The notes beneath the pieces were generated by a model that did no database searches, was not told the origin of the DNA, and was given only the letters and a program-made list of their open reading frames with translations. 6,020 nt of DNA from Bacteroidia bacterium (GTDB lineage Bacteria > Bacteroidota > Bacteroidia > NS11-12g > UBA955): positions 1 through 6,020 of the forward strand of contig JALQWO010000101.1 of NCBI GenBank assembly GCA_023258655.1, read 5' to 3'. The translations under genes and the position numbers were made by a program. Shown here in pieces: positions 1 to 6,020 of the stretch. Within the stretch, counting starts at the first letter, position 1. Each line of letters opens with the position of its first letter.

Positions 1-1030
1 AAACACTTCCCCTGACTTAATCCAGCAACCCTACCAGCAAGTTCGGTTGCGCCATCTGATATTCTCAAAGGGCAAACTTTTCTACCTGGAATTCAACCTG
101 CGATTGTTGTTTTTCTTGCTCTTTTTTCCCTGCGATGCGATCTGTAGCATCGATTTGGATACCGCCTTGCCCGGTATTTGGGTCGCAAAATTGCGCAGAA
201 AACACCATGTGTTTGACGCCCACGAATTGTTCACACACGTTCCAGAGGTCGCCCGCCGAAAGAACGTCCAAGTCATTTGGGAAAGAGTACAGCGCTATAC
301 TTTTCAGCACACGGATAGCGCCTACACGGTGGGTCGTGCAATTGCAAATTATTTTGAGGATCGTTACAACACCCACGTTTCCGTTGTGCGCAACATGCCG
401 CTAAAATCTATGGAATCAGACTACTCGCAATCCTCCAACGCAAACAATCCATTTGACTGGCTGAGAAGCAAGCGTTTCATCCTGTATCAAGGCGCGTTGA
501 ATGAAGGCCGTGGCCTGGAGGCGTTGATCGGTGCGATGCCATCGATTCCTTGCGAATTGGTCTTGGCGGGTGAAGGCGATTTGAGTGCAGCACTCAGGGA
601 ACTGGTTTTACAGGCAGGCTTGAACGACAAAGTGCATTTTTTGGGAATGATTCCACCACAACAATTGCCCATGCTAACACCGTTGGCGTATTTGGGATTT
701 AACGTGAGTGAAAATGTGGGGTTGAGCTACTACCTTTCGCTCAACAACAAATTTTTTGATTACACCCAAGCTTTGTTACCCAGCTTGGTCAATCCTTACC
801 CTGAATATACGGAATTATTGGCAGAATTCCATGTGGCGCAGCCCACAGAACCATCGGTAGATGACATTGTTCTCCAGGCAAACAAAATCCTTTCAAACGA
901 ATCGCTTTACCAGACGATGAAGGCGGCCTGCGAAGCGGCCGCCGCCCAATGGCATTGGGAGAATGAACTACCCGTTTTATTGAAGATTTACAGCAATCTC
1001 TTTGGCAACAATGAAAACACCGCAAAATAG
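1..1030 (+). CDS. GT4-type (GT-B fold) glycosyltransferase, 5' end cut by window edge
   Basis: Probable cytoplasmic or membrane-associated glycosyltransferase that moves a sugar from a nucleotide-sugar donor to a growing surface glycan; donor and acceptor cannot be read from sequence. The frame is open from base 2 without a stop, so the gene starts upstream. About 40 N-terminal residues, including the first beta strand, seem to be missing compared with similar Bacteroidota proteins. Visible landmarks are KGKLFYLEFN (nt 68-97), DLDT (nt 152-163), FDAHE (nt 212-226), a VVRNMP linker between the two Rossmann halves (from about nt 383), the second-domain motif LVLAGEGD (nt 557-580), and a donor-site region NVGLSYYLSLNNKFFDY (nt 713-763) followed by PYPEY. 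The usual 'AG.P' after the DY motif reads ALLP here. The stop is TAG at 1028-1030. It precedes another glycosyltransferase by 84 bases on the same strand, which suggests one surface-polysaccharide operon. The fold assignment is firm; the substrate is unknown. Confidence 0.88.
   Translation, partial: NTSPDLIQQPYQQVRLRHLIFSKGKLFYLEFNLRLLFFLLFFPCDAICSIDLDTALPGIWVAKLRRKHHVFDAHELFTHVPEVARRKNVQVIWERVQRYTFQHTDSAYTVGRAIANYFEDRYNTHVSVVRNMPLKSMESDYSQSSNANNPFDWLRSKRFILYQGALNEGRGLEALIGAMPSIPCELVLAGEGDLSAALRELVLQAGLNDKVHFLGMIPPQQLPMLTPLAYLGFNVSENVGLSYYLSLNNKFFDYTQALLPSLVNPYPEYTELLAEFHVAQPTEPSVDDIVLQANKILSNESLYQTMKAACEAAAAQWHWENELPVLLKIYSNLFGNNENTAK
922..943 (+). other. Hairpin with GCGAAGC cap inside the first glycosyltransferase gene
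   Basis: The coding strand contains GGCGGCC (922-928), a single T bulge (929), GCGAAGC (930-936) and GGCCGCC (937-943). This folds into 7 + 2 base pairs closed by a GAA loop. The GCGAAGC cap is known as an exceptionally stable DNA mini-hairpin. It lies in codons for an Ala-rich helix and has no U-run after it, so it is not a terminator. The fold is directly visible; a function is not shown. Confidence 0.4.
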
Positions 1031-1114
1031 AATCCCATTGAAACGTCGAAACCCATACCCCCCGGCATAGCAAACTTACCGTAAATTCTATCACAACCAC
1101 ATCCTAGTAGCACC

Positions 1115-2299
1115 TTGAAATCGACCATAGAAAACGACAGCCCACAAACCACGAAACCCGTTGGTCGCCCGAACATCAGCCATGTTCATATCATTGCGTT
1201 TGACCTACCCTACCCTCCAGACTACGGTGGGGCTACCGATATTTTTCACAAAATCCGCAGTCTGCACGACCTGGGAATCAACATTATTTTGCATGTATTT
1301 CTGTACAAGGGCAAAATGCCGGCGCCGGCGCTGGAAGCACTCACAGAAAAAACCCATTATTACTACCGCCGGCGCTTCGTAAACCCGTTCTTCGGATCAA
1401 CCCCCTATGTGGTTACCACCCGCAACAGCGAGCAACTCCTACGCAACCTCTTGCTGGATGAACACCCCATTTTGTTCGAAGGACTTCACACGACCGCCTA
1501 CCTCGGTAGACCTGAATTGAAACACCGCACCATGGTTGTCCGCGCCCACAACGTGGAGCACAACTACTATCGCGCGCTCGGCGAAGCCGAGCGCCGCTGG
1601 ATCAAACAGAAATTTTTCTTCCTGGAATCCAAACGACTTCGCGATTATGAACCCATTCTCCAAAAAGCCCATGCCATCGCAGCCATATCGCCCATGGAAA
1701 CGGCCTATTTCGAGAAAACCTACGGACAGTCGCACTACATACCCGCCTTTCACTCCAACTCCAAAGTCATGTCGCTTCCCGGTCGGGGCGACTATGTTCT
1801 CTACCATGGCAACCTTTCCATACCCGAGAACGATCGTGCAGCCATCTACCTCGTCAACGAAGTATTTCCGCTTCTATCCCAACCTTGCATCGTGGCAGGC
1901 TCCAACCCATCCGCCGTGTTGCTGCATGCCGCAGCCAAATACCCACACATCCAAATCAAAGCCAACCTCACGGCAGAAGAAATTTTCGACCTGGTGAGAA
2001 ATGCACACGTCAATACCCTGGTCACCTTCCAATCCACCGGCATCAAACTCAAACTACTCAATGCCCTGTATCGCGGTCGTCATGTTGTGGCCAATTCCCC
2101 CATGGTAGATGAAACGCAACTCGAAGACCTTTGTAAAGTATCAGACGACCCCAAAACCATGGCGCACATTATCAAACAGTGTTTTTTGGAACCGTTCGAA
2201 CCCGCCAATATCGAAGCCCGAGAAAAACAATTACTCAACACTTTCGACAATGCCGAAAATGCCAAAAAACTGATGGCCCTGTTTGAAACTACAATTTAA
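1115..2299 (+). CDS. GT-B glycosyltransferase, Bacteroidota-type group 1 protein
   Basis: Second probable glycosyltransferase (394 aa). It has an N-terminal Rossmann strand VHIIAFDLPYPPDYGGA (residues 24-40), in which the PPDYGG loop fits the glycine-rich acceptor-side loop of GT-B enzymes. A conserved RAHNVEHNYY block follows at 143-152, then an FFFLESKRLRDYE helix near 167-179. HGNLSIPEN (231-239) opens the C-terminal domain, and STGIKLKLLNALYRG (307-321) sits at the donor site where ordinary GT4 enzymes carry E-x7-E. No in-frame ATG lies before the first strand. The best start is TTG at 1115, which leaves a polar 23-residue tail; the frame has a TAA at 1082-1084, so the start must lie between there and the fold. 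No Shine-Dalgarno is seen. The gene lies 84 bases after the upstream glycosyltransferase, probably in the same operon. Its 3' end overlaps the opposing outer-membrane protein gene by 11 bases. The sugar specificity is not predictable. Confidence 0.85.
   Translation: MKSTIENDSPQTTKPVGRPNISHVHIIAFDLPYPPDYGGATDIFHKIRSLHDLGINIILHVFLYKGKMPAPALEALTEKTHYYYRRRFVNPFFGSTPYVVTTRNSEQLLRNLLLDEHPILFEGLHTTAYLGRPELKHRTMVVRAHNVEHNYYRALGEAERRWIKQKFFFLESKRLRDYEPILQKAHAIAAISPMETAYFEKTYGQSHYIPAFHSNSKVMSLPGRGDYVLYHGNLSIPENDRAAIYLVNEVFPLLSQPCIVAGSNPSAVLLHAAAKYPHIQIKANLTAEEIFDLVRNAHVNTLVTFQSTGIKLKLLNALYRGRHVVANSPMVDETQLEDLCKVSDDPKTMAHIIKQCFLEPFEPANIEAREKQLLNTFDNAENAKKLMALFETTI
1574..1594 (+). other. Perfect 9-bp hairpin with GCGAAGC core inside the second glycosyltransferase gene
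   Basis: GCGCTCGGC (1574-1582), loop GAA (1583-1585) and GCCGAGCGC (1586-1594) form an uninterrupted 9-bp stem with the stable C-GAA-G cap. It encodes part of the segment ALGEAER just after the conserved HNVEH block. There is no following T-run. It may be a by-product of GC-rich codons for a conserved helix. Confidence 0.45.
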
Positions 2300-3260
2300 A
2301 CGAATAGCCCAAGCCGAAAATCCAGCTGTTCTGCCAAGCACTGGCGCCCGGCTTGACCAAATCCTTGTCGTAAATCGATATCAAGGTATAGTTCACATTC
2401 AAATACTTTGAAATTTTTGCCACCAAGGCAAAGTCAATCCGCGAATCCAAACTCGCCTCCTCAGCCACGTAAGGCGCAAAACCCAAATAGTTGAATTTCA
2501 TGGTCACCTTTTTCTTCGACCCCAATTCTCGCTGCACCCCCATTTGTATCTGAACCCCCATCTGGTTGTCCAAATATTTCCCCTTCGGCACACGCGCGAT
2601 GATATCCTCCTTGCGAATTTCGTACAGCAACTGATTCAACACATAGGTCTGCTTCAACGTCACATACCCCATCCGCACGAAAAAGGTTGGCAGGGGTTTG
2701 TACTCCATCCCCAACGCAAATTGGGTCTGTCCTTGACTCAAAAAACTCGAATTCAAGGTCCCCACTTCACGGCCAATGGTATTTCGCGTATACCGATAAC
2801 CTGGCAACATCTGCGTTTGAAAATTCAATCCACCAAAAATTGACATCCCCGGCTGGGCCGATACCGTATGACCCAGTTTGCTGTCCAAAAACACGTTATC
2901 GATGTTCTTTTTATTCACCCGGTACCTCACCCCGAAATTGTCGTACTGCCGCGCAGAAACCACACCCAAGTTCACTTTGAAAATGTTATCAAAACTGGTG
3001 TTTGGGCGTTTCACTTGGGCAAATGCACTCATAAATCCGTTGGCGGTAACGTTGTTAAACCCTCCGCTTGACCAGTTTGGTGAAGAACCCGAAAAAGAAA
3101 CTGTTGACCCAAAATCCGCACCATAAGTCAGAATTCGGTGGGCATTGGAATCGCGGTGATATTGGTATTTCACAGGGTCGGCATCGCCTGTGAGCGAAGT
3201 GGCACCTGCCGAATTCGTCACCCAAAGAGCCAAAAACATCCAGAACACCACCCGAAACAT
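2289..3260 (-). CDS. DUF3078-like outer-membrane beta-barrel protein
   Basis: Probable outer-membrane protein of 323 aa with no known biochemical function. From the ATG at 3260 it begins with a signal peptide: MFR, a hydrophobic stretch of about 12 residues, then VTNSAGA with likely cleavage after residue 20. The rest alternates hydrophobic and polar residues and is rich in Gly and aromatics, as expected of transmembrane beta strands. Family-like landmarks are NWSSGGFNN (62-70), a NLGV...NKKNIDNVFLDSKLG segment (97-130), GGLNFQTQMLPGYRY (143-157), an SSFLSQGQTQFALGMEYKP segment (171-189), the late strand YTLISIYD (291-298), and a last strand ending GLGYSFKL. The frame is open further upstream (to 3389, inside mscL), but the 3260 ATG is preferred because it places the signal peptide at the N terminus. 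It follows mscL by 91 bases and may be co-transcribed or use the element at 3266-3273. The DUF3078 assignment is from memory of the family pattern. Confidence 0.82.
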   Translation of the reverse strand: MFRVVFWMFLALWVTNSAGATSLTGDADPVKYQYHRDSNAHRILTYGADFGSTVSFSGSSPNWSSGGFNNVTANGFMSAFAQVKRPNTSFDNIFKVNLGVVSARQYDNFGVRYRVNKKNIDNVFLDSKLGHTVSAQPGMSIFGGLNFQTQMLPGYRYTRNTIGREVGTLNSSFLSQGQTQFALGMEYKPLPTFFVRMGYVTLKQTYVLNQLLYEIRKEDIIARVPKGKYLDNQMGVQIQMGVQRELGSKKKVTMKFNYLGFAPYVAEEASLDSRIDFALVAKISKYLNVNYTLISIYDKDLVKPGASAWQNSWIFGLGYSFKL

Positions 3261-3265
3261 GGGTG

Positions 3266-3273
3266 CAAATATC
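3266..3273 (-). promoter_or_regulatory. Possible -7 element before the outer-membrane protein gene
   Basis: On the - strand this reads GATATTTG followed by CACCC and then the ATG. It matches the Bacteroidota -7 consensus TAnnTTTG in five of six fixed positions. No clear TTG is seen about 20 bases further upstream. If it is used, the transcript would start at or next to the start codon, so the call is weak. Confidence 0.25.
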
Positions 3274-3351
3274 GCGTCATGTGCGGTGGAACGACAGAAA
3301 TTGATGGATGAGTTGTTCCGCAGCCCTTGCATTGTAAAAGAAATTGAACAG

Positions 3352-3672
3352 TTATGCCGTAGGAGGCGTCTCCTCGTCTTCTTGCACAATGATGTGCTTC
3401 GCTTTGTTCATGGCTTTTACCACCAAAAACAAGACAAACGCCACAATAAAGAAGTGTAGCACATTGGCAATCAGCTTCCCGTAATTGAACGGACCAAACC
3501 GCAAATCATCGAGTTTCGCCCATCCTCCAACCAAGGCAATCAGCGGCATGATAAGATCATTCACCAAACTGTTGACTATGTTTTGGAAGGCCGTACCGAT
3601 GATCACGGCTACCGCCAAATCCACCACATTGCCCCGGTTTACGAATTCTTGAAATTCCTTAATAATGCGCAT
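3352..3672 (-). CDS. mscL: Large-conductance mechanosensitive channel MscL, short form
   Basis: Inner-membrane homopentameric channel that opens under high membrane tension and releases solutes during hypo-osmotic shock. The N terminus MRIIKEFQEFVNRGNVVDLA is the amphipathic first helix plus the start of TM1 and is strongly conserved. TM1 runs to about residue 45 (VAVIIGTAFQNIVNSLVNDLIMP, residues 21-43), including the constriction region. TM2 is about 66-88 (KLIANVLHFFIVAFVLFLVV). The protein has 106 aa against about 136 in E. coli. The periplasmic loop between the helices is short (about 46-65), and after TM2 only MNKAKHIIVQEDEETPPTA remains, so the usual C-terminal bundle helix is absent. 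The ATG at 3672 is clear from the conserved N terminus. The gene sits 27 bases after typA on the same strand, so read-through is likely, although its own promoter is possible (3681-3711). Identity is certain; the shortened tail is a real feature of this sequence unless there is a sequencing error. Confidence 0.96.
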   Translation of the reverse strand: MRIIKEFQEFVNRGNVVDLAVAVIIGTAFQNIVNSLVNDLIMPLIALVGGWAKLDDLRFGPFNYGKLIANVLHFFIVAFVLFLVVKAMNKAKHIIVQEDEETPPTA

Positions 3673-3680
3673 AGTTCAGG

Positions 3681-3711
3681 CAAATTAATGCCGAAAATGT
3701 TAGCCTTCCAA
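3681..3711 (-). promoter_or_regulatory. Candidate promoter for mscL
   Basis: On the - strand a TTG (3711-3709) is followed after 20 bases by TTAATTTG (3688-3681). This resembles the Bacteroidota TTG (-33) / TAnnTTTG (-7) arrangement, with one mismatch in the -7 box. It lies across the typA stop codon and ends 8 bases before the mscL ATG, which would leave a leader of only a few bases. Such AT-rich matches can arise by chance. Confidence 0.3.
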
Positions 3712-5517
3712 GCCCATCTTCGAAGAGGCGCGTTTGCGTTCGTTCTCATCCAAGAAAATCTTCCGCAGACGGATGTTTTCAGGGGTAACTTCTACATACT
3801 CATCCTCTTGAATGTATTCCATGGCTTCTTCCAGCGAAAATTCTCTCGGTGGCGCCAACACGGCGTTGTCGTCTTTTCCGGCCGCACGGAAGTTGGTCAT
3901 CTGCTTGGCTGTACACAAATTCACCACCAAATCGCCGGGCTTGATGTGCTCACCCATGATTTGACCGGTGTATACATCCACCCCAGGATGAATAAAGAAA
4001 GTACCGCGGTCTTTCAACTTATCCATACTGTAAGGCGTGGCGATGCCTTTTTCTTTGCTGATCAACACCCCATTGATACGCATGGGCATGGGACCTTTCC
4101 AGGGCTCGTAATCCTTCAAGCGATGCGCCATGATGGCCTCACCTTGCGTGGCGGTCAACAAATTGTTTCTCAATCCAATCAACCCCCGTGAAGGAATATC
4201 AAATTCCAAACGCACCATATCGCCCTTGGGCATCATGCTCGTCATCTCGCCTTTGCGCTGACTGGCATACTCAATCACTTTTCCGCTGTGCTCCTCAGGT
4301 ACATCCACCGTCAGTACTTCGATGGGCTCGTAAGTTTTCCCTTCGATTTCCTTCAAAATTACACGGGGCTGTCCCAATTGCAACTCGTAACCTTCTCTGC
4401 GCATGGTCTCAACCAACACACCCAAGTGCAGGATACCGCGACCAAACACCAACCACTGATCGGCAGAATTGGTCTCTTGTACCCGCAAGGCCAAGTTTTT
4501 CTCCGTCTCTTTCATCAAACGCTCTTTGATTTTTTGGCTGGTTACGAACTTACCTTCTTTGCCAAAGAAAGGACTGTTGTTGATGGTGAACAACATACTC
4601 ATCGTAGGCTCATCGATCTTCATGGTAGGCATTGCCTCAGGGGTTTCTAAGTCGGCGATGGTATCTCCAATTTCAAAATTTTCAATACCCGTGATGGCAC
4701 AGATGTCACCACATTCTACCGATTCCACTTTTCTGCGTCCCAAACCATCGAAAATGAATAGCTCTTTTACCCGAGATTTTTCGATTTTTCCGTCGCGCTT
4801 CACCAATGAAACCGGCATATTTTCTTTCAATCCACCGCGGTGCAAACGACCGATGGCGATACGACCTGTGTAATTGCTGTAATCCAAGCTGGTAATTTGC
4901 AACTGTGGGGTTCCTTCGCGAACGATGGGCGCAGGCACAACTTCCAAAATGGTATCCATCAAGAAGGTCAAATCCGATGTAGGGTTCTTGTAATCGGGAC
5001 CAAACCAACCGTTTTTACCAGAACCGAATACGGTGGTAAAATCCAATTGATCTTCGTTGGCGCCCAAGTTGAAGAACAAGTCAAAGATGTCGTCGTGGGT
5101 TTTGTCGGGGTCGCAGTTGGGCTTATCCACTTTATTGATCACCACGATGGCTTTTTTACCCAAAGCCAATGCTTTTTGCAACACAAAACGGGTCTGTGGC
5201 ATGGGTCCTTCAAACGCATCCACCAACAGCAATACCCCGTCGGCCATATTCAACACCCGCTCCACTTCACCACCGAAATCGGCGTGTCCTGGGGTGTCGA
5301 TGATGTTGATTTTGGCACCTTTCCATTGTACGCTCACGTTTTTTGCCAAAATGGTGATTCCGCGCTCGCGTTCCAAATCGTTGTTGTCGAGGATCAACTC
5401 CCCAATTTCTTGGTTTTCACGGAACAAACGGGCTTGGTGCAACATTTTGTCGACCAGTGTGGTTTTACCATGGTCAACGTGCGCAATGATGGCGATATTT
5501 CTGATGGGTGTAGACAT
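3700..5517 (-). CDS. typA: Ribosome-associated translational GTPase TypA/BipA
   Basis: Translational GTPase of the EF-G/LepA superfamily that binds the ribosome and is linked in other bacteria to large-subunit assembly and to growth under cold and other stress. At 605 aa it has normal family length. The G domain shows G1 AHVDHGKT (12-19), G2 ERGIT (51-55), G3 DTPGHADF (74-81), G4 NKVD (128-131) and a G5-like GSGK (165-168). An EF-Tu-like barrel follows at about 205-300, an EF-G III-like domain at about 305-390, an EF-G V-like domain at about 397-480, and then the TypA-specific C-terminal domain. That last domain includes the GVDVYTGQIMGEH and NFRAAGKDD segments and the tail VEVTPENIRLRKIFLDENER. 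PSRGLIGLRNNLLTATQGE (442-460) is a typical TypA block. The ATG at 5517 is fixed by the conserved start MSTPIRNIAIIAHVDHGKT. It is divergent from prfC and is followed closely by mscL. All GTPase motifs are intact. Confidence 0.98.
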   Translation of the reverse strand: MSTPIRNIAIIAHVDHGKTTLVDKMLHQARLFRENQEIGELILDNNDLERERGITILAKNVSVQWKGAKINIIDTPGHADFGGEVERVLNMADGVLLLVDAFEGPMPQTRFVLQKALALGKKAIVVINKVDKPNCDPDKTHDDIFDLFFNLGANEDQLDFTTVFGSGKNGWFGPDYKNPTSDLTFLMDTILEVVPAPIVREGTPQLQITSLDYSNYTGRIAIGRLHRGGLKENMPVSLVKRDGKIEKSRVKELFIFDGLGRRKVESVECGDICAITGIENFEIGDTIADLETPEAMPTMKIDEPTMSMLFTINNSPFFGKEGKFVTSQKIKERLMKETEKNLALRVQETNSADQWLVFGRGILHLGVLVETMRREGYELQLGQPRVILKEIEGKTYEPIEVLTVDVPEEHSGKVIEYASQRKGEMTSMMPKGDMVRLEFDIPSRGLIGLRNNLLTATQGEAIMAHRLKDYEPWKGPMPMRINGVLISKEKGIATPYSMDKLKDRGTFFIHPGVDVYTGQIMGEHIKPGDLVVNLCTAKQMTNFRAAGKDDNAVLAPPREFSLEEAMEYIQEDEYVEVTPENIRLRKIFLDENERKRASSKMGLEG

Positions 5518-5668
5518 TTATCTGTTAAAAAGTCCGCGAATTTCGGCATAATATTCCACAACTCCCTATCTACGTGGATTTTGTTTTTGTGAATTCCGCA
5601 AAATCAACAAAGAAAGTGGGAATCACCCCCTAGCAAAAAACCCCTAAATTTGCACCTTTCCCCAGTAC
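5518..5668. promoter_or_regulatory. Divergent typA/prfC intergenic region
   Basis: The 151 bases between the two start codons must hold the promoters of both genes. For prfC there is an exact TAnnTTTG box (5645-5652). For typA the best - strand candidate is TGATTTTG (5606-5599), one mismatch from the consensus, which would give a leader of about 80 bases; no convincing -33 partner is seen for it. The typA start is preceded by an A/T-rich stretch (TTTTTAACAGATAA on the - strand) rather than a Shine-Dalgarno. No strong hairpin, riboswitch or operator palindrome is recognisable. Confidence 0.6.
5645..5652 (+). promoter_or_regulatory. Candidate -7 promoter element for prfC
   Basis: TAAATTTG matches the Bacteroidota -7 consensus TAnnTTTG at all fixed positions and is followed by CACC, a common continuation in these genomes. 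It ends 16 bases before the prfC ATG, predicting a leader of roughly 10-13 bases. No clear TTG lies at the expected -33 position (around 5620-5626), so the call rests on the -7 box and its location. Confidence 0.5.
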
Positions 5669-6020
5669 ATGTTCGAATCCGAAATCGCCAAACGCAAAAC
5701 CTTCGCCATCATCGCCCACCCCGATGCAGGAAAAACCACCCTCACAGAAAAATTCCTGCTGTTTGGGGGTCAAATCCAAACTGCCGGCGCGGTAAAAAAC
5801 AACAAAATCAACAAAGCCACCACCTCCGATTTCATGGAAATTGAAAAACAAAGGGGTATTTCGGTGGCTACATCGGTGATGACCTTCCACTACAAAGACA
5901 AGTGGGTCAATATTTTGGATACGCCCGGACACAAAGACTTTGCCGAGGACACCTATCGCACACTTACCGCTGTAGACAGTGTAATTTTGGTGATCGACTG
6001 CGTAAAAGGGGTTGAGGAAC
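5669..6020 (+). CDS. prfC: Peptide chain release factor 3 (RF3), 3' end cut by window edge
   Basis: GTPase that promotes release of RF1/RF2 from the ribosome after peptide release. Only the first 117 codons are present (the full protein is usually about 530 aa), and they fall entirely in the G domain. G1 is AHPDAGKTT (16-24), the hallmark RF3 P-loop with PDAG rather than VDHG. Switch I carries the KQRGISVATSVM block (60-71). G3 is DTPGH (84-88), followed by KDFAEDTYRTLTAVDSVILV and KGVEE. The RF3-specific stretch between P-loop and switch I, FGGQIQTAGAVKNN (32-45), separates it from EF-G and TypA. Position 89 is Lys where E. coli RF3 has Glu, which I believe is common in Bacteroidota. The ATG at 5669 starts the conserved MFESEIAKRKTFAIIAHPDAG segment. 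No Shine-Dalgarno is visible. It is transcribed away from typA and shares its intergenic region. Confidence 0.97.
   Translation, partial: MFESEIAKRKTFAIIAHPDAGKTTLTEKFLLFGGQIQTAGAVKNNKINKATTSDFMEIEKQRGISVATSVMTFHYKDKWVNILDTPGHKDFAEDTYRTLTAVDSVILVIDCVKGVEE

Noticed and set aside
47..49. TTG at 47 as the start of the first glycosyltransferase
   Set aside because: The frame is open to base 2, and the residues before 47 fit the family pattern upstream of the KGKLFYLEFN motif. The gene therefore enters from outside the window.
1318..1329. Perfect 12-base palindrome GCCGGCGCCGGC
   Set aside because: It is inside the coding sequence at Pro-Ala-rich codons and has no partner copies. It is best explained by codon use rather than a binding site.
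3361..3374. Small inverted repeat AGGAG-GCGT-CTCCT near the mscL 3' end, considered as a terminator, and its AGGAGG as a ribosome binding site on the + strand
   Set aside because: The stem is only 5 bp, lies inside the coding sequence and lacks an adjoining U-run in the direction of transcription. The + strand frame after it is only a shadow of the genes on the other strand.
3261..3389. Longer version of the barrel protein starting inside mscL (3389 or 3332)
   Set aside because: It would put 24-43 polar residues before an otherwise standard signal peptide. The ATG at 3260 gives a normal exported protein.
4840..5592. Long + strand open frame of 250 codons opposite typA
   Set aside because: It is antisense to the conserved TypA GTPase domain, resembles no known family, and is explained by the codon bias of typA on the other strand.
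1..6020. Search for tRNA, CRISPR repeats, insertion sequences, phage or defence genes
   Set aside because: No cloverleaf, regularly spaced repeats, terminal inverted repeats, transposase, toxin-antitoxin or nuclease motifs are seen. Recognisable genes fill almost the whole window.

Overview
The window looks like ordinary chromosomal DNA from a member of the Bacteroidota. Three things suggest this. There is an outer-membrane protein of the DUF3078 type, a family I know essentially only from Bacteroidota. Bacteroidota-style -7 elements (TAnnTTTG and close variants, followed by C) lie just upstream of several start codons. None of the start codons has a recognisable Shine-Dalgarno sequence. Base composition is moderate, near half G+C by eye. 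The sequence does not allow placement to class or genus.

Layout: two glycosyltransferase genes lie on the + strand (1-1030, cut by the left edge, and 1115-2299). They probably form the end of a rightward operon for a cell-surface glycan. The second one meets a leftward block tail to tail, with an 11-base overlap of coding sequence at 2289-2299. Reading from right to left on the - strand, that block is typA/bipA (5517-3700), mscL (3672-3352) and the DUF3078-like outer-membrane protein gene (3260-2289). A 151-base divergent intergenic region (5518-5668) separates typA from prfC, which runs rightward from 5669 and is cut by the right edge.

Function: the left part is envelope glycan synthesis. 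The middle is envelope biology: an inner-membrane osmotic safety valve and an outer-membrane barrel. The right part holds two ribosome-associated translational GTPases (TypA and RF3) transcribed away from each other. No RNA gene, mobile element, CRISPR array, phage gene or defence system is visible. No stretch over 300 bases lacks a gene; the largest gap is 151 bases.

I found no convincing undescribed system. The items most worth a second look are a C-terminally shortened MscL, TTTGC promoter-like elements very close to several start codons, two strong coding-strand hairpins with the GCGAAGC cap (one in each glycosyltransferase gene), the tail-to-tail overlap, and the uncharacterised barrel protein.
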